NCBI RefSeq assembly: GCF_963667405.1
Contig: NZ_OY763408.1
Coordinates: 2,503,757-2,567,756, forward strand
Direction: 5' to 3'
DNA from: an uncultured Sphaerochaeta sp.
GTDB taxonomy: Bacteria > Spirochaetota > Spirochaetia > Sphaerochaetales > Sphaerochaetaceae
DNA length: 64,000 nucleotides
Shown here piece by piece: positions 25,002 through 34,521 of the stretch (positions are counted from its first letter, which is position 1; every line of letters begins with the position of its first letter). The notes beneath the pieces were generated by a model, which was not told the origin of the DNA, did no database searches, and was given only the letters and a program-made list of their open reading frames with translations. The position numbers were made by a program, and so were the translations under genes.

Positions 25002-26861
25002 CTAATATTGTCTTCTCTTGAAGAGGTGTTCCTGTGTATCCTTGGTGAACACAATCTCATCGGTGATGATCCTGCGGGGAAGATCCTTGCCACTCATGTA
25101 ATCCTCGATCGCCTTCATCAGCTGCGGTCCGAAAAGAGGACTGCATTCAACCACACAATTCAGTGTTCCCTGTTTCAGCGCCTTGAGGGCAGCACTCGTA
25201 CCATCGATGGAGACGATAAGCACATCCAAGCCAGGGTTGAGGCACATCTCCTTCAGTGCTTTTACGGCACCAAGGGCCATATCGTCATTGTGGGAGTAGA
25301 TGACATCGATATCCCACACCTCCTTGCCCTGGCCATATCCCTGTACCGCCTCATACCCCCCTTTGAAATTGTAATCCCCATTGGGAGAGGCAACCACCTC
25401 ATACGACTTCATCAGGGATAATACCTCATAAAAACCTTGTTTACGCTCTTTGGTAGGACTTGCATCAGCCGTCCCCTGAATCTCCAGGATCCTGACGGGT
25501 TTCAACGTGGGCTGGATCGCTGAGACAACCCATCGCATGGCACGCCTGCCCTCCTCAAAGAAGTCCCCTCCAATGAAGGAGTAGTACAGCTGGTCATCCG
25601 ACACCTCAACCTTTCGGTCGGAGAGGAAAACCGGGATACCAGCTTCCTTACACTCCCTCAGCACCGTTTCCCAACCGCTTTCCACAATGGGTGAAAGTAC
25701 GATGATATCAAAAGCATCGGCAATGAACGAACGAACCACAGCTATCTGCTCGGGAAGGGAAGAGGCATCAATGCTTGTCAACGAAACACCGAAATCTTTG
25801 GCAGCCTGGGCAATCGATTCCTTGTTTGCCGAACGCCATCCCCCTTCATCCGCAATCTGGGCATGGGCTACCCGAATAGGTTGCTGGACAGGAAGCGGAT
25901 CATTGGCAAGCAGTTGGCGGTACTGCCCCAAACTCTCTCTGGTCACCGTATGGTTGCGCAGAATCACCTGTTTCGGTACACCCTGCTTCTTGTGCAGGAT
26001 ATCCAGAGCGTACTGAATCGCCTCCTTGCCCCCGGTAGGGCAGGTGATGGTCGCTGACAAGACACCCCTTGCCAGCAGATCAAGACCACCATCGGGAATC
26101 TGGAACCCATCGATGGATACCAGCTTGATCTGATCAAACCCGAGGGCGGTCACCGCTTTGAACGCACCAAGACCCAAATAGTCGGTATGGGCAAAAATGT
26201 AGTCGATATCGGCAAGCTCAGGTCCCAAGGAAAGAAGGAGATCCTCTGCTCCATCACGTGTCCCATCCTCCACATACACTGTACAAAGTTCCACCTGCGA
26301 AGCTTGGGTCATCTCCTCTGCAAACCCTGCATGTCTATCCTGGCTTACCAAGGATGCACTGCTGCCCGAAATCTCAAGAACCTTCACCTCTTCTGTTTTG
26401 GCAAGCTCAAGCACGGCCTTCCCGGCCTGCCTCCCGATCAAGCGATTGTCAGGACCGATGAACAACGTATAGTCATAGCCATCCACCACCCGGTCCAGCA
26501 CAATGATGGGAACACTACGATAGGCCTCCCTCACCGTTTGGGTAAGCGCCACCGCATTGCAGGGTGAGACGATCATGAGATCAACACCCGAAGCAAGCAA
26601 CCGCTTTATATCCGCCTTCTGCTTCTCCACATCATCGGCTGCGTCGGTGAAGACCAATCGGATATTGGAATGCTTTGCCGCCTCGCTCTGCAACTCCTTG
26701 GACAAAACCAAACGCCATGGATCACGCTGATTGGCTTGCGAAATCCCAATGACATACGTGTATGCACCCATTGAGCTTGAGCGACTCTGCACAGCCAACA
26801 CAGCGGCAATCAGAACGATGCAGAGCAGTACCATCCCAAGCAGGATAAAAAGCCTATTCAT
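25002..26861 (-). CDS. Membrane-anchored tandem sugar-binding-domain sensor protein
   Basis: A 619-residue fusion of two periplasmic sugar-binding (Peripla_BP_4) domains behind one N-terminal hydrophobic helix (residues 5-23) with no good cleavage site, so probably anchored in the membrane and facing the periplasm. Domain 1 (about 35-320) is RbsB-like (GISQANQRDPWR, LLASGVDLMIVSPCN). Domain 2 (about 330-605) closely follows the transporter's own YtfQ-like protein (HAQIADEGGWRSANK, AFDIIVLSPIVESGWETVL, VIYSHNDDMALGAVKALKE). It starts within the response-regulator stop (TGATG) and ends the operon. It likely presents ligand to the 28038-29795 kinase rather than to a permease. Confidence 0.85.
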   Translation of the reverse strand: MNRLFILLGMVLLCIVLIAAVLAVQSRSSSMGAYTYVIGISQANQRDPWRLVLSKELQSEAAKHSNIRLVFTDAADDVEKQKADIKRLLASGVDLMIVSPCNAVALTQTVREAYRSVPIIVLDRVVDGYDYTLFIGPDNRLIGRQAGKAVLELAKTEEVKVLEISGSSASLVSQDRHAGFAEEMTQASQVELCTVYVEDGTRDGAEDLLLSLGPELADIDYIFAHTDYLGLGAFKAVTALGFDQIKLVSIDGFQIPDGGLDLLARGVLSATITCPTGGKEAIQYALDILHKKQGVPKQVILRNHTVTRESLGQYRQLLANDPLPVQQPIRVAHAQIADEGGWRSANKESIAQAAKDFGVSLTSIDASSLPEQIAVVRSFIADAFDIIVLSPIVESGWETVLRECKEAGIPVFLSDRKVEVSDDQLYYSFIGGDFFEEGRRAMRWVVSAIQPTLKPVRILEIQGTADASPTKERKQGFYEVLSLMKSYEVVASPNGDYNFKGGYEAVQGYGQGKEVWDIDVIYSHNDDMALGAVKALKEMCLNPGLDVLIVSIDGTSAALKALKQGTLNCVVECSPLFGPQLMKAIEDYMSGKDLPRRIITDEIVFTKDTQEHLFKRRQY

Positions 26862-28069
26862 CAGTGTTCTCCTCGCATCTGGGTCTTTCGGTACTCCTGT
26901 GGAGAAAGATGCAACACCCGTTTGAAGGCGGTGCAGAAGTAGTGCTGCGAAGAATACCCCACTGCTTCCGCCACCTCATAGATTTTCATCTCGGAGTCCT
27001 TGAAGAGAGAAAGAGCCTTCTGGACTCTCAGCATTGTCAGATACTCCACAAAGGTGACATTCAGGGAAGCCTTGAACAATCTGCTCAAGTGCTGGGAGGT
27101 AACCTGGGCGTGTTCTGCCACTTCACTCAGCGAGAGGGTATTCTCCCAATAATGTTCGGCTAGATAGTTTTGTGCCTGCACCAATGTCTTCGGAAGTTGC
27201 CCCATATGGGAGAGCTCCTCTTCCAAGCCAGCAAATGCCTCGGCTATTGCCGAATACCCTTCCCCCTGTACACTGACCCAATCAAGATGTACTGGCAATT
27301 GGCTGTCCAGCCGTGTTTGCAGCGCCTCCATGCACATCGCGTGGTCTTTCTCGGGCAGTTGTTCACACAACAGAACCAGTTCACTGCTGCCGTTCCGGCA
27401 ACAGAATGCAGCGGGTGGAAAGATTGCAAGAGCATGCTCTTGTACCGCAAAGTAGATAAGCGAGTCTTGCCAATCCTGCCTATCCATATAGGAAGGTTTT
27501 TGTGACAGCTTCACCAGAAAGAGCGAGAAGGATTGGGGAACCGAAAGATTGAGATACTTCACCTCCTGAAGAATTTCCTCCTCCTCATAACTACCGCACA
27601 GCAGGGCATGAAGGAAGTAGGAAACCAACGCGTCCTTGTTCTTGGACAATTGATCCTTGGCCCACTGCAGATATGCCTCTCGCTCTTGGGTCTTCTCCAG
27701 TTCCCGCTTTGCATCTGCCACCGTCTCCAGGAGCTTGCCCTCTTTCACCGGCTTGAGTAAGTATGCAAAAACCCCAAGTTCGATGGCCTTTCGGGCATAC
27801 TCAAAGTCATCATATCCGGAGATGACAATCACGACCGTAGACGGGGTGATGGATCTCAGCTGCTCGATGAAGGAGAGCCCGTCAAGGAAGGGCATATTGA
27901 TATCGACGAAGGCAAGCTGGGGCTGGGTCCTTTTGCACAGCTCAAGGGCAAGCTCCCCATCCTCCGCCTCACCCACCACCTGGAGCATGGGATCCTTTGC
28001 CAGCATGGCTTGCAACCCCCTACGGATGATCAACTCATCATCCGCGATCAGAACGCTGATTGATTGCAT
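26861..28069 (-). CDS. YesN-type response regulator with AraC output domain
   Basis: A 402-residue regulator. The receiver domain (1-120) has the acidic pocket in IADDE, the phospho-acceptor aspartate in LAFVDINMPFLDG (about residue 55), and the conserved lysine in YLLKPVKEG. A helical middle region is followed by a C-terminal AraC domain (LSEVAEHAQVTSQHLSRLFKAS and YEVAEAVGYSSQHYFCTAFKRV). It overlaps the histidine-kinase gene by 32 bases and should activate the importer promoter ahead of 34395 once phosphorylated by that kinase. Confidence 0.93.
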   Translation of the reverse strand: MQSISVLIADDELIIRRGLQAMLAKDPMLQVVGEAEDGELALELCKRTQPQLAFVDINMPFLDGLSFIEQLRSITPSTVVIVISGYDDFEYARKAIELGVFAYLLKPVKEGKLLETVADAKRELEKTQEREAYLQWAKDQLSKNKDALVSYFLHALLCGSYEEEEILQEVKYLNLSVPQSFSLFLVKLSQKPSYMDRQDWQDSLIYFAVQEHALAIFPPAAFCCRNGSSELVLLCEQLPEKDHAMCMEALQTRLDSQLPVHLDWVSVQGEGYSAIAEAFAGLEEELSHMGQLPKTLVQAQNYLAEHYWENTLSLSEVAEHAQVTSQHLSRLFKASLNVTFVEYLTMLRVQKALSLFKDSEMKIYEVAEAVGYSSQHYFCTAFKRVLHLSPQEYRKTQMRGEH

Positions 28070-29795
28070 CAGAGACCTCCTTCAAGCGCAACGGAATATG
28101 GATAGTCACTTCCATCCACGCACCCTGCTCACTGGCGAGTTTCACTCCGTACGCTGGTCCGTAACTGAGCTTGATCTGTTCATTGACATAGAAGAGACCA
28201 AATCCACTCTCATCGGTACGCGCACTCTCTTCCAACTCTGCCTGCAAAAGCCTCAGTTTGTCCGGCTCCATCCCCACCCCGGTATCACGTACTTGCAAGG
28301 CAAGGACCTCTCCTTCCAGGAATACCCTCACCAAGATATGACCCTTCTCACGCTTTTGCTTGATGCCGTGGTAGATGGCATTTTCCACCAAAGGTTGCAG
28401 AATAAGCTTCGGAACCAGGTATGCCTGAAGATCCTCAGGTACCTCAATCGCATAGGAGAGCTTGGTGCTGTAACGAATCTGCTGAATGTAAAGGTAGCTG
28501 GAAACATGGCAAATCTCTTCCTTGATGGTAATCGTCTCCCTTCCCTTTGAAAGTCCGACACGGAACATGTTCGTCAACGCATCCACCAAGAGGACCACAT
28601 CCTCGGCCCCACTCTCCCGGGAGAGCCAGGAGATGGTATCGAGGGTGTTGTACAGGAAGTGGGGCTTGATCTGCTCCTGCAAGATCCTCAACTCGGCATT
28701 TCGTTTGTTCTTCTGTTCGATGTAGACTTGCCCGATCAATTGCTCGATCTGTACCAACATGTGGTTGAAACTCTGTCCCAATGAGCCCACCTCATCGGTA
28801 TAGCGGCTGTTGAATCTGACCGAAAGGTTTCCCGCCTCAGCCTGTTCCATGAGCCGTTGCAACTTGGAGAGTGGTTTTGTGATTGTACTGGAGAGCAGGT
28901 AGGAGAGAATGGCAATGCTGAACAAGGAGCCGAAGAGGCTGATGAACATGACATAGACCGTGGTGGTCATATCATGAAGCACCTCACTTGCCGGGAAAAC
29001 CCCCACCACCTGCCAGCCGGAAAGGCTGTTCTCTTTTCCCTGCAGATAGTACCGCTGCCCAGCGATTTCGACTGTAATCGAAGAGTTTCCTTTGGTGAGC
29101 CAGAGGGGGTTCACCCGGTAGACGATAGGATTGACCGGGGCATATACCACTTCGTCCTGTGCATCAAGAATGAAGACAAAGCCCTCCTTCCCGATGCTGG
29201 CATTCTTGCTGGAATTTCGGATGACATCGTGGTTCACATCGATGAGAACCACTCCAAGGAAGACGCCTGTCACCGGATCATAGACGGCTTTGGCAAGCGA
29301 GAACACATCATCACTGCTGAAGACATCCTCGGTCGTGACATTCCGTCCTGCATTCGACCGGAGCACCACCAGATCCCCATGCGCCTCAAAGGCTTGCCGA
29401 TACCAGCCTTCACTGCTGAAGGGATCACGGGAAACCCTGACCAGACCATTGTTTACAAACGTGTCATCCACTCTTGCAAGCAAAATACCCGCAACCTCAG
29501 GATTGGCAAACCTGAGCTTTGAGAAGAGAGAGGGAAGATTTGAATCCCCTTCCAGGGCAAGCTCCGCCACATAGTCAAGCAAATGCTCCATCGTTTGGAG
29601 ATAGACGCTGAGCGAGGTTTCCACCTGAGAGATTGTCTGTTCAATCTGTACGGTAACAGACCTCCTCAACTGCCTGGTTACCATGCCTCCACTGGCAAAC
29701 GCAAAAACCAGAAACGAGACCAGTGAAATGATCAGGTAGGAGTAGAGCATCTTTGTGCGAAAAGGAAGGTTGTTGAGGCTTTGTTTCAGGCTCAT
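28038..29795 (-). CDS. YesM-type sensor histidine kinase
   Basis: A 585-residue membrane kinase. Helix 1 (about 18-38) and helix 2 (about 285-308) bracket a periplasmic Cache-like domain; a HAMP segment follows (TITKPLSKLQRLMEQAEAG), then the His_kinase domain with the phosphorylated histidine in QIKPHFLYNTLDTISW (about residue 385), and a HATPase domain with PLVENAIYHGIKQK and DTGVGM. It lies 54 bases after the second permease gene. The membrane-anchored tandem binding protein encoded two genes later is a plausible periplasmic partner for its sensor domain. Confidence 0.93.
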   Translation of the reverse strand: MSLKQSLNNLPFRTKMLYSYLIISLVSFLVFAFASGGMVTRQLRRSVTVQIEQTISQVETSLSVYLQTMEHLLDYVAELALEGDSNLPSLFSKLRFANPEVAGILLARVDDTFVNNGLVRVSRDPFSSEGWYRQAFEAHGDLVVLRSNAGRNVTTEDVFSSDDVFSLAKAVYDPVTGVFLGVVLIDVNHDVIRNSSKNASIGKEGFVFILDAQDEVVYAPVNPIVYRVNPLWLTKGNSSITVEIAGQRYYLQGKENSLSGWQVVGVFPASEVLHDMTTTVYVMFISLFGSLFSIAILSYLLSSTITKPLSKLQRLMEQAEAGNLSVRFNSRYTDEVGSLGQSFNHMLVQIEQLIGQVYIEQKNKRNAELRILQEQIKPHFLYNTLDTISWLSRESGAEDVVLLVDALTNMFRVGLSKGRETITIKEEICHVSSYLYIQQIRYSTKLSYAIEVPEDLQAYLVPKLILQPLVENAIYHGIKQKREKGHILVRVFLEGEVLALQVRDTGVGMEPDKLRLLQAELEESARTDESGFGLFYVNEQIKLSYGPAYGVKLASEQGAWMEVTIHIPLRLKEVSDAINQRSDRG

Positions 29796-29849
29796 AACGT
29801 GTATCTTAGCATGGCCAGCGCTCCTTCCATAAAAAAACCTATGAGAGCA

Positions 29850-30848
29850 TCAGGAATCGCTTCGCAACGAGATGATGCGCTGCAGAATGACAAACACACA
29901 CAGCAAGAGCGCTATCGTTACCTTCGTCCACCAAGCATTCAGGTTCAGCAAGGTCACAATGGTCTGTATGGTCCCTTGGATCAGGACACCGAAGACCGTT
30001 CCCACCACGCTGCCCACACCCCCGCTGAGCATGGTTCCCCCGATGACTGCCGAAGAGATGGCATCGAGCTCCAGTCCCAGGTTCTGCAATGCATAGCCGG
30101 CAAGGGTATAAAAACTGAACACCACCCCGCCTAGGGCAGCACAGAATCCACTGATGGCAAAGACTAGGATTTTCACCCTGCGTACCGGAAGTCCCATCAG
30201 ACGGGCGCTCTGCTCGTTGCCCCCTACCGCATACACGCACCGTCCGAATTTGGAGTAGCGCAACATGAAGAATGCAACCAACACCACTGCAAGGGCGATG
30301 AATCCATAGAGGTAGATGTTCACCTTTCCGAATGACCTGATACTTCCAAAAGATATCTTGGCTTGGGCTACTGCACGATACACAGCATTGTCGATGGGTA
30401 TGGACTCCTTGCTCACCACTGCACACATGCCGCGCAAGAAAAACAGACCGGCCAGTGTTACGATGAATGATTGCAGTTTGAACTGCTCAATCAGATACCC
30501 CATCAGGGCACCGAAAGAGAACCCAATCCCCAGAACCACTATAATCACCAACCAAGCCGGCCACGCAGCACGAAGCAAGTAGGAGGAGAGTACCGCAGAG
30601 AATGCCAGCGTCGAAGCTACGGAGATGTCAATGTTGCCGGTGATCAGTACAAACATGATGCCAACCGAAGCGATGAGCAGGTAAGCATTGTCATTCAACA
30701 AATTGAAGAATACCGGAAGGGAGTTGAAGCGGTTTGAACGCATCGGGCCGATGACCATTACCGAAGCAAACAAGGCAATGAACAAAGTCAGGGTAATGAA
30801 CAGGGAGAGATTCTTGCGAAAGAACATCCGCTTGGGTTTGGCAATCAT
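29850..30848 (-). CDS. Sugar ABC transporter permease, YjfF-like
   Basis: A 332-residue BPD_transp_2 permease with about 9 helices, the ITGNIDISVASTLAF signature near residue 68, the KFGRCVYAVGGNEQSARLMGLPV cytoplasmic loop and the late GGTMLSGGVGSVVGT motif. The ATGA overlap with the preceding permease gene (30845-30848) indicates translational coupling. With its partner it forms the heterodimeric channel of a YtfQ/YtfR/YtfT/YjfF-like importer; in E. coli that system takes up galactofuranose. This specificity is inferred from gene order and family only. Confidence 0.9.
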   Translation of the reverse strand: MIAKPKRMFFRKNLSLFITLTLFIALFASVMVIGPMRSNRFNSLPVFFNLLNDNAYLLIASVGIMFVLITGNIDISVASTLAFSAVLSSYLLRAAWPAWLVIIVVLGIGFSFGALMGYLIEQFKLQSFIVTLAGLFFLRGMCAVVSKESIPIDNAVYRAVAQAKISFGSIRSFGKVNIYLYGFIALAVVLVAFFMLRYSKFGRCVYAVGGNEQSARLMGLPVRRVKILVFAISGFCAALGGVVFSFYTLAGYALQNLGLELDAISSAVIGGTMLSGGVGSVVGTVFGVLIQGTIQTIVTLLNLNAWWTKVTIALLLCVFVILQRIISLRSDS

Positions 30849-31870
30849 CGGGAAACCTCCTGTTTTCGTACCTTTGATTTCAATTCAGCAAGACTCTGCT
30901 GGAAGACAGATGACTGGGCGAGACAGATTGCAATGACAACCACTGCCTTCACCACCAGGTTGACCTCAGGGGCAACCCCCAGGCTGAGAATGGAGGTGGT
31001 GATGCTCTGGATGATCAAGGCTCCCACCAGGCTGGAGAGGAGGGAGAAGCGGCCTCCGGAAAGGGATGAACCGCCTATGGCGACAGCAAGAATGGCATCG
31101 AGTTCAATCATGAAGCCTGCATTGTTTGCATCCGCTCCCTTGATACCGGCACTCTCGATGAGTCCGGCTGCTGCAGCCAAGGTCCCACATAAGACATAGA
31201 TGAAGAACTTGGTCCGTTCACTATTGATGCCTGAATAACGACTGGCTTCAGCGTTGCACCCCACACTCTCCACATAGAGTCCGAAGGCAGTCCTTCGTAC
31301 TCCTACGAGCATAAGCAGGGTGAAGAAGGCAACAATATAGAGGGGAAAAGGAAGAGCGAATATGTATCCACCATTGAGAAAATAGAAGGTTGGGGAGTTG
31401 ATGGTCACAATCCTTCCTTCACAAATCAGCTGGGCGATACCTCTTCCTGCCACCAGGAGTATCATGGTAGCGACGATGGGTTGCATCTTGATCTTTGAGA
31501 CAAGCAAGCCATTCCAACTGCCGCAGAGCATACCGGCAAGCAGGGCCATACCGATGGCAAACGCAACATTCCCATGGGCAAAGGGAAAAAGCGAGCCTTC
31601 GATGATGGTACAGGCTACCGCTCCCGCTATGGCCATGACCGAGCCTACGGAAATATCAGTCCCCCCAGTGGCAAGGACCATGGTCATTCCAAGGGCAAGC
31701 AACATCAGCTTGCTGCCGTTGCGCACGATGTCGATGATCCTCCCATACAGGTGGCCGTCAATGATCTGCAGGTGAAAGAAAGCCCCACCTGAAGCAAGAC
31801 CATTGAGAAGTATGATGGAGAACAGGATCATGAGAGGCCAGAATATCTGGGTGTGTGTCAGTCGTTTCAT
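30845..31870 (-). CDS. Sugar ABC transporter permease, YtfT-like
   Basis: A 341-residue BPD_transp_2 permease when started at ATG 31870, which overlaps the ATPase stop as ATGA; the frame continues upstream to 31975 only as an overlap with the ATPase gene. It shows about 9-10 helices, the ATGGTDISVGSVMAIAG signature near residue 64, YVESVGCNAEASRYSGINS, and the late GGSSLSGGRFSLL. It partners the next permease. The N-terminal MKRLTHTQIFWPLMIL is a typical cytoplasm-to-membrane start. Confidence 0.9.
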   Translation of the reverse strand: MKRLTHTQIFWPLMILFSIILLNGLASGGAFFHLQIIDGHLYGRIIDIVRNGSKLMLLALGMTMVLATGGTDISVGSVMAIAGAVACTIIEGSLFPFAHGNVAFAIGMALLAGMLCGSWNGLLVSKIKMQPIVATMILLVAGRGIAQLICEGRIVTINSPTFYFLNGGYIFALPFPLYIVAFFTLLMLVGVRRTAFGLYVESVGCNAEASRYSGINSERTKFFIYVLCGTLAAAAGLIESAGIKGADANNAGFMIELDAILAVAIGGSSLSGGRFSLLSSLVGALIIQSITTSILSLGVAPEVNLVVKAVVVIAICLAQSSVFQQSLAELKSKVRKQEVSR

Positions 31871-33369
31871 TGGGCGCCTCCAGCTATGCACTCCATGATG
31901 GCAGCTTCCGTGATCTCGCTTCCCACCAATTCCCCTACCTGTTGCTTGTCCCGCATGATCACCATATGGTTGCAACAGCGCAACATCTCATCGATTTCGG
32001 AAGAGATGAACACCAAAGCCATGCCCTCCTCTGCGAGCAACCGGACCATTTTCTGGATCTCCGCCTTGGTTCCTACATCAATGCCTCTGGTGGGTTCGTC
32101 AAGGATCAACAATTCGGGATTGGTTGCCAAAGCCCGTGCAAGAATGACTTTCTGTTGGTTCCCCCCCGAAAGGTTCTTAATCAGTTGGTCAGGACTGGGG
32201 GTCTTGATCTGCAGAGCCTGGATGTAGTGCAAGGCTATGCGGTCGGCTTCGGATCGAGAGAGCATCGTGAATACACCCCGCTTTGCCTGCAGTGCAAGGA
32301 TGATGTTTTCCCGTATGGAGAGTTCGCCTATGATGCCATCACTCTTGCGGTCTTCCGGACAGAATGCGATGCCATTGCGGATTGCATCCAAGGTGTGATG
32401 CAGATGTACTTCGCGCCCTGCCAGCATCAGTGTACCCTCCGTCAGCTGATCCGCGCCAAAAAGCATGCGCGCAGTTTCACTCCTTCCCGATCCCAGAAGC
32501 CCCCCGAATCCCATCACCTCTCCTTTTTCCAAGGAAAGATGGATGTTCTTGATCTGATTGCTGGAAGCACCGTGCAATTCCACAAGTGCTTTCTTGTCGA
32601 AAGTTTCTTTCGGGCAGGAAGACGGTGTCGCATTCATCTCAATATACTCTTTGCCAATCATCTTCCCCACCAATTGAAGACGGGAGAGGGAGGATGTTGG
32701 GTAAGTTCCGACAAACTCCCCGTTTCTGAGGATGGTGATGGTGTCACAGATGCCGTATACTTGATCGAGAAAATGTGTGACAAACATGATGCCCATGCCA
32801 CGCTCTTTGAGCATGCGCATGATCTTGAAAAGCTCCTGAACCTCCACGGTGGAGAGGCTCGACGTTGGTTCGTCAAGAATCAGGACTTTTGCGGAGATGT
32901 CTACCGCACGGGCGATGGCCACCATCTGCTGGATTGCCACCGAGTAGCGCGAGAGGGGCAGGGATACATCAATATCGAGGTTGAACATCTTTAAAAGCTG
33001 TTGGGAGGCATTGGTTGCATACTCCCAGTCGATGAGCCCATGTCTCTTGCGTTCCCGCCCGATGAAGAGGTTCTCTGTCACCGAGAGGTTGGGACAAAGG
33101 TTGACCTCCTGGTAGACGGTACTGATACCCAAGCGTTGGGCATCTTGTGGGGTTTTTGCAGCGATGGGCTTTCCTTCCAAATGGAGGGTTCCCTCATCGC
33201 AGGTTTCCACGCCGGTCAGCACCTTGATGAGTGTTGATTTTCCTGCTCCGTTCTCACCCAAAAGGGCATGAATCTCCCCCTTTTCCAAAGAAAAAGAGAC
33301 ATCTTTGAGGGCTTGGACACCAGGAAATCGCTTGGAGATATGGTGCATGGCTATAAGGTTCTGGTGCAT
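31867..33369 (-). CDS. Sugar ABC transporter ATP-binding protein, YtfR-like
   Basis: A 500-residue double ATPase. Domain 1: GENGAGKST (about residue 38) and LILDEPTSSLS; domain 2: GLLGSGRS, LSGGNQQKVILAR and LILDEPTRGIDVG. Both Walker B glutamates are present, unlike the first ATPase of this window. The GGAGGAAT ribosome site directly follows the U-run of a terminator-like hairpin (33379-33410), so its translation and transcription may be held below that of the binding protein. Confidence 0.93.
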   Translation of the reverse strand: MHQNLIAMHHISKRFPGVQALKDVSFSLEKGEIHALLGENGAGKSTLIKVLTGVETCDEGTLHLEGKPIAAKTPQDAQRLGISTVYQEVNLCPNLSVTENLFIGRERKRHGLIDWEYATNASQQLLKMFNLDIDVSLPLSRYSVAIQQMVAIARAVDISAKVLILDEPTSSLSTVEVQELFKIMRMLKERGMGIMFVTHFLDQVYGICDTITILRNGEFVGTYPTSSLSRLQLVGKMIGKEYIEMNATPSSCPKETFDKKALVELHGASSNQIKNIHLSLEKGEVMGFGGLLGSGRSETARMLFGADQLTEGTLMLAGREVHLHHTLDAIRNGIAFCPEDRKSDGIIGELSIRENIILALQAKRGVFTMLSRSEADRIALHYIQALQIKTPSPDQLIKNLSGGNQQKVILARALATNPELLILDEPTRGIDVGTKAEIQKMVRLLAEEGMALVFISSEIDEMLRCCNHMVIMRDKQQVGELVGSEITEAAIMECIAGGAQ

Positions 33370-33378
33370 GATTCCTCC

Positions 33379-33410
33379 AAAAAAGCCGCCCTGTGGTACA
33401 GAGCGGCTTG
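33379..33410 (-). terminator. Attenuating terminator between binding-protein and ATPase genes
   Basis: On the minus strand AAGCCGC and GCGGCTT pair around an inner CTGT/ACAG stem, directly followed by a run of six T residues counted from the stem, then the GGAGG ribosome site of the ATPase gene. It has all parts of an intrinsic terminator inside an operon, so it probably reduces but does not stop readthrough. Confidence 0.8.
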
Positions 33411-33432
33411 CAGAACATCCGTCTGGATTGAC

Positions 33433-34395
33433 TTAGTACAGGCGGGTGGGAAGATCAGCCGCTGCAGTTTCCTGGCGGTACACATCTTCATTGGACTTGA
33501 TCCACTTCGGTACGGTTTTTCCTGCCTTCAGGTCGGCTGCAGCCTGGAAGAACTGGGGTCCGAGCAGGGGGTTGCACTCAACAGTGACATTGGCTTCTCC
33601 TGCCACCATTGCTTCGAAGATGCCTTTCACGCCATCGACGGAGACCGTCTTGATCTGGGTGCCGGGCTTCTTGCCAGCTTCCTTCATTGCCTCTATTGCA
33701 CCAAGCATCATATCGTCGTTGTCTGCATAGGCGCCGTCAATCTCGGGATAGCTCTTCAGGAAGGATTCCATGACTTCCTTTCCCTTGCTGCGGGTGAAGT
33801 CCCCACTTTGGCGTGCAATGACCGTAATGCCAGGAGCTGCTGCGATTGCATCGAGGAAACCCTTCTGGCGGTCGATGGCAGCCGAGGCACCGACAGTACC
33901 TTCAAGCATGACAACCTTGCCTGTACCGTTGAGCAGGCGGATCATCTCTTTGGCAGCTTTCTGTCCCTCATCGATGAAGTCCGATCCTATGAAGGTTGCA
34001 TAGAGATCCTCGGGCACCTTTGCCATGCGATCAACAAAGATTACGGGAATCTCGGCTTCTTTGGCTTCCTTGAGAACAGTTTCCCAACCAGTTTCAACAA
34101 CCGGAGCAAGACCGATTACGTCCACACCCATCTGGATGAATGAGCGGACTGCCTTGATCTGGTTCTCTTGTTTTTGCTGCGCATCGGCAAAATGCAATTG
34201 GATGGTGTCAAGATTCTGGGCTGCATAGAAGGTGATGGAAGTGGTTTCCGCACCTCTCCAACCTGACTCTTGCCCAATCTGGGCAAACCCAACCACCAGT
34301 TTTTCATTTGCAGGGGCTTTTTCACTGGTTCCTTCAGCGAATACGCCGGAAAGAACCAGACTGAGCAGTACCATAACTACCAGTGCTTTTTTCAT
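33433..34395 (-). CDS. Periplasmic sugar-binding protein, YtfQ-like
   Basis: A 320-residue Peripla_BP_4 protein with a signal peptide (MKKALVVMVLLSLVLSGVFA) and mature start EGTSEK. It follows E. coli YtfQ in order of motifs: VGFAQIGQESGWRGAE, DAQQKQENQIKAVRSFIQ, VDVIGLAPVVETGWETVL, IPVIFVDR, and GAYADNDDMMLGAIEAMKEAG. Many of these recur in domain 2 of the tandem sensor protein at 25002-26861. It is the first gene of the importer/two-component operon; the promoter candidate is at 34451-34456 (TACAAT on the minus strand). Confidence 0.92.
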   Translation of the reverse strand: MKKALVVMVLLSLVLSGVFAEGTSEKAPANEKLVVGFAQIGQESGWRGAETTSITFYAAQNLDTIQLHFADAQQKQENQIKAVRSFIQMGVDVIGLAPVVETGWETVLKEAKEAEIPVIFVDRMAKVPEDLYATFIGSDFIDEGQKAAKEMIRLLNGTGKVVMLEGTVGASAAIDRQKGFLDAIAAAPGITVIARQSGDFTRSKGKEVMESFLKSYPEIDGAYADNDDMMLGAIEAMKEAGKKPGTQIKTVSVDGVKGIFEAMVAGEANVTVECNPLLGPQFFQAAADLKAGKTVPKWIKSNEDVYRQETAAADLPTRLY

Positions 34396-34521
34396 TGTGT
34401 GACTCCTTTTGTTACAAATGATACGTTTCCATATCCTTGTGTACAGAACAATTGTATCCCTGTTCCGCCAGAAGTCTTTACACAGGAAAGGCTAAGTTTT
34501 CTACTTTTTTAACATTGGGTT

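Noticed and set aside
31855..32994. 379-residue plus-strand frame opposite the YtfR-like ATPase gene
   Set aside because: Antisense shadow; the minus strand has all ABC ATPase motifs.
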